Assembly (NCBI RefSeq): GCF_000384155.1 | Contig: NZ_KB913031.1 | Location: 1,612,001 to 1,676,000 of the forward strand | From: Methylophilus sp. 42 | GTDB lineage: Bacteria > Pseudomonadota > Gammaproteobacteria > Burkholderiales > Methylophilaceae | Direction of reading: 5' to 3' | DNA: 64,000 nucleotides | Part shown: positions 63,350 through 64,000 of the stretch, in pieces | Numbering within the stretch: the first letter of the stretch is position 1 | How the letters are laid out: each line of letters starts with the position of its first letter | The notes under the pieces: generated by a model | What the model was told of the DNA's origin: nothing | The model's database searches: none | The model's input: only the letters and a program-made list of their open reading frames with translations | Program-made: the position numbers and the translations under genes

Positions 63350-64000
63350 TTACGCTGCCATCGCCATTTCACGCATTGGCGCTGCTTGCACTCTTGCAGT
63401 TTGTGGTTTCAACATATCCCCACGCCAAAAGTAATAAAACTCACGACAAACACTGAGGAAAGTGTGCTGTGAACCCAGCGCATTAAACAATGGCAGGTTT
63501 CTGTCCACCATCTGGCGGTAACTATGGGATTGTTTGTGCGAAATATGGCGTAGCGACAGCAGCAGGCATTTTGCCATGCGCATGCGTTCTTTAAATACCG
63601 CGGGTTCAAAACCGCGAACCAGCGTGACTTGTTCAAAAGCATCCATGACTTGTGTTTCGTGGCGAGTCATCGCCGTCTTATCCAAATCATACCAATGCTT
63701 GAATAATTCATCCTGCGTGACCATGGCGACAGGCGTGCTGCCATTAAATACTTTGGCCTGGCTCATGGCCGCAATGGCTTTGATATCGCGTACCCAGAAT
63801 GAGAAAAATTCGCGAATCACCGGCAAAATACTTGGAATTTCAGCAGGATCAATGCTGGCAATAAAACGGTCGACCGCATGTCGATAATGGCTGCCATCAC
63901 AAGGAATATCTTTCAGGAAAGCACTGACACGAATAATGATGAACTCGCGCTGTACCAGCACACGCTCACTCACACCCTGCCCGGTCAGCAACTTGACGTA
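63350..64000 (-). CDS. Hypothetical protein, 5' end outside window
   Basis: The frame is open from the window end to the stop at 63350-63352, giving 216 visible residues; the start is beyond the edge, and a TTG at 63991 is not needed. The protein looks soluble and helical with repeated pairs of aromatic residues (IREFFSFWVRDIKAIAAMS and VCREFYYFWRGDML), two related-looking segments that may be an internal repeat. No family is recognised and no catalytic motif is clear. Confidence 0.65.
   Translation of the reverse strand, partial: YVKLLTGQGVSERVLVQREFIIIRVSAFLKDIPCDGSHYRHAVDRFIASIDPAEIPSILPVIREFFSFWVRDIKAIAAMSQAKVFNGSTPVAMVTQDELFKHWYDLDKTAMTRHETQVMDAFEQVTLVRGFEPAVFKERMRMAKCLLLSLRHISHKQSHSYRQMVDRNLPLFNALGSQHTFLSVCREFYYFWRGDMLKPQTARVQAAPMREMAMAA

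Noticed and set aside
1-64000. tRNA, rRNA, riboswitch and insertion-sequence genes
   Set aside because: No tRNA cloverleaf, rRNA segment, transposase gene or known riboswitch core was recognised by eye; a covariance-model scan would be needed to exclude small RNAs.

Overview
The window looks like chromosome of a methylotrophic betaproteobacterium of the Methylophilaceae (Methylophilus, Methylovorus, Methylobacillus or Methylotenera type). The reasons are a tetrahydromethanopterin (H4MPT) C1-oxidation and cofactor cluster (mptG, mtdB, an orf17-type ATP-grasp gene, mch), an exosortase B (XrtB) exopolysaccharide locus of the Methylobacillus 'methanolan' eps type, and several PEP-CTERM proteins. 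Genus is inferred from gene content only; no rRNA or tRNA gene was seen.

Layout. (1) 1-2.95 kb is AT-rich accessory DNA: a 5'-truncated unknown gene, a 23-bp-period repeat cluster, and a two-gene unit of a small protein plus a HEPN/RES-domain protein that resembles a toxin. It ends near a 12-bp tandem repeat. (2) 2.98-8.3 kb, minus strand: a small unknown protein, then an operon of a CHASE3/PAS/GAF hybrid histidine kinase, a lone receiver and a receiver-HD-GYP (c-di-GMP phosphodiesterase). (3) 8.5-19.8 kb: PEP-CTERM genes, a divergent PQQ-type quinoprotein lipoprotein, a CFA-like methyltransferase, mnmC, a TPR/O-GlcNAc-transferase-like gene, a DMT transporter and dapC. (4) 19.8-52.5 kb: the exopolysaccharide region. 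A long minus-strand gene train (epsL-epsD-epsE-epsF-epsG-xrtB-epsI, then flippase, glycosyltransferases, pyruvyl- and acyltransferases and polymerase) diverges from epsB. Two paralogous secreted proteins of unknown function, a GMC oxidoreductase, an SDR, galE, wecG-like and ugd genes surround it. The middle is much more AT-rich than the flanks, as is usual for sugar-assembly genes. (5) 52.5-59.9 kb, minus strand: H4MPT genes followed by a CitG-like gene, a pterin carbinolamine dehydratase and miaA. (6) 60-63.3 kb: ppsA and its regulator ppsR. (7) An unknown gene runs off the right edge.

How they may work together. EpsB starts the lipid-linked repeat unit on undecaprenyl phosphate, probably with glucose. 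The glycosyltransferases extend it, acyl- and pyruvyltransferases decorate it, Wzx/Wzy flip and polymerise it, and EpsE/F/G/L control length and export. XrtB would sort the PEP-CTERM proteins. Sequences with sigma-54 -24/-12 spacing lie upstream of the PEP-CTERM pair and of epsL. EpsG carries an N-terminal two-motif region with the 24-5-24 layout of the MshEN c-di-GMP-binding domain. Together with the HD-GYP gene this suggests, by inference, c-di-GMP and sigma-54 control of matrix production.
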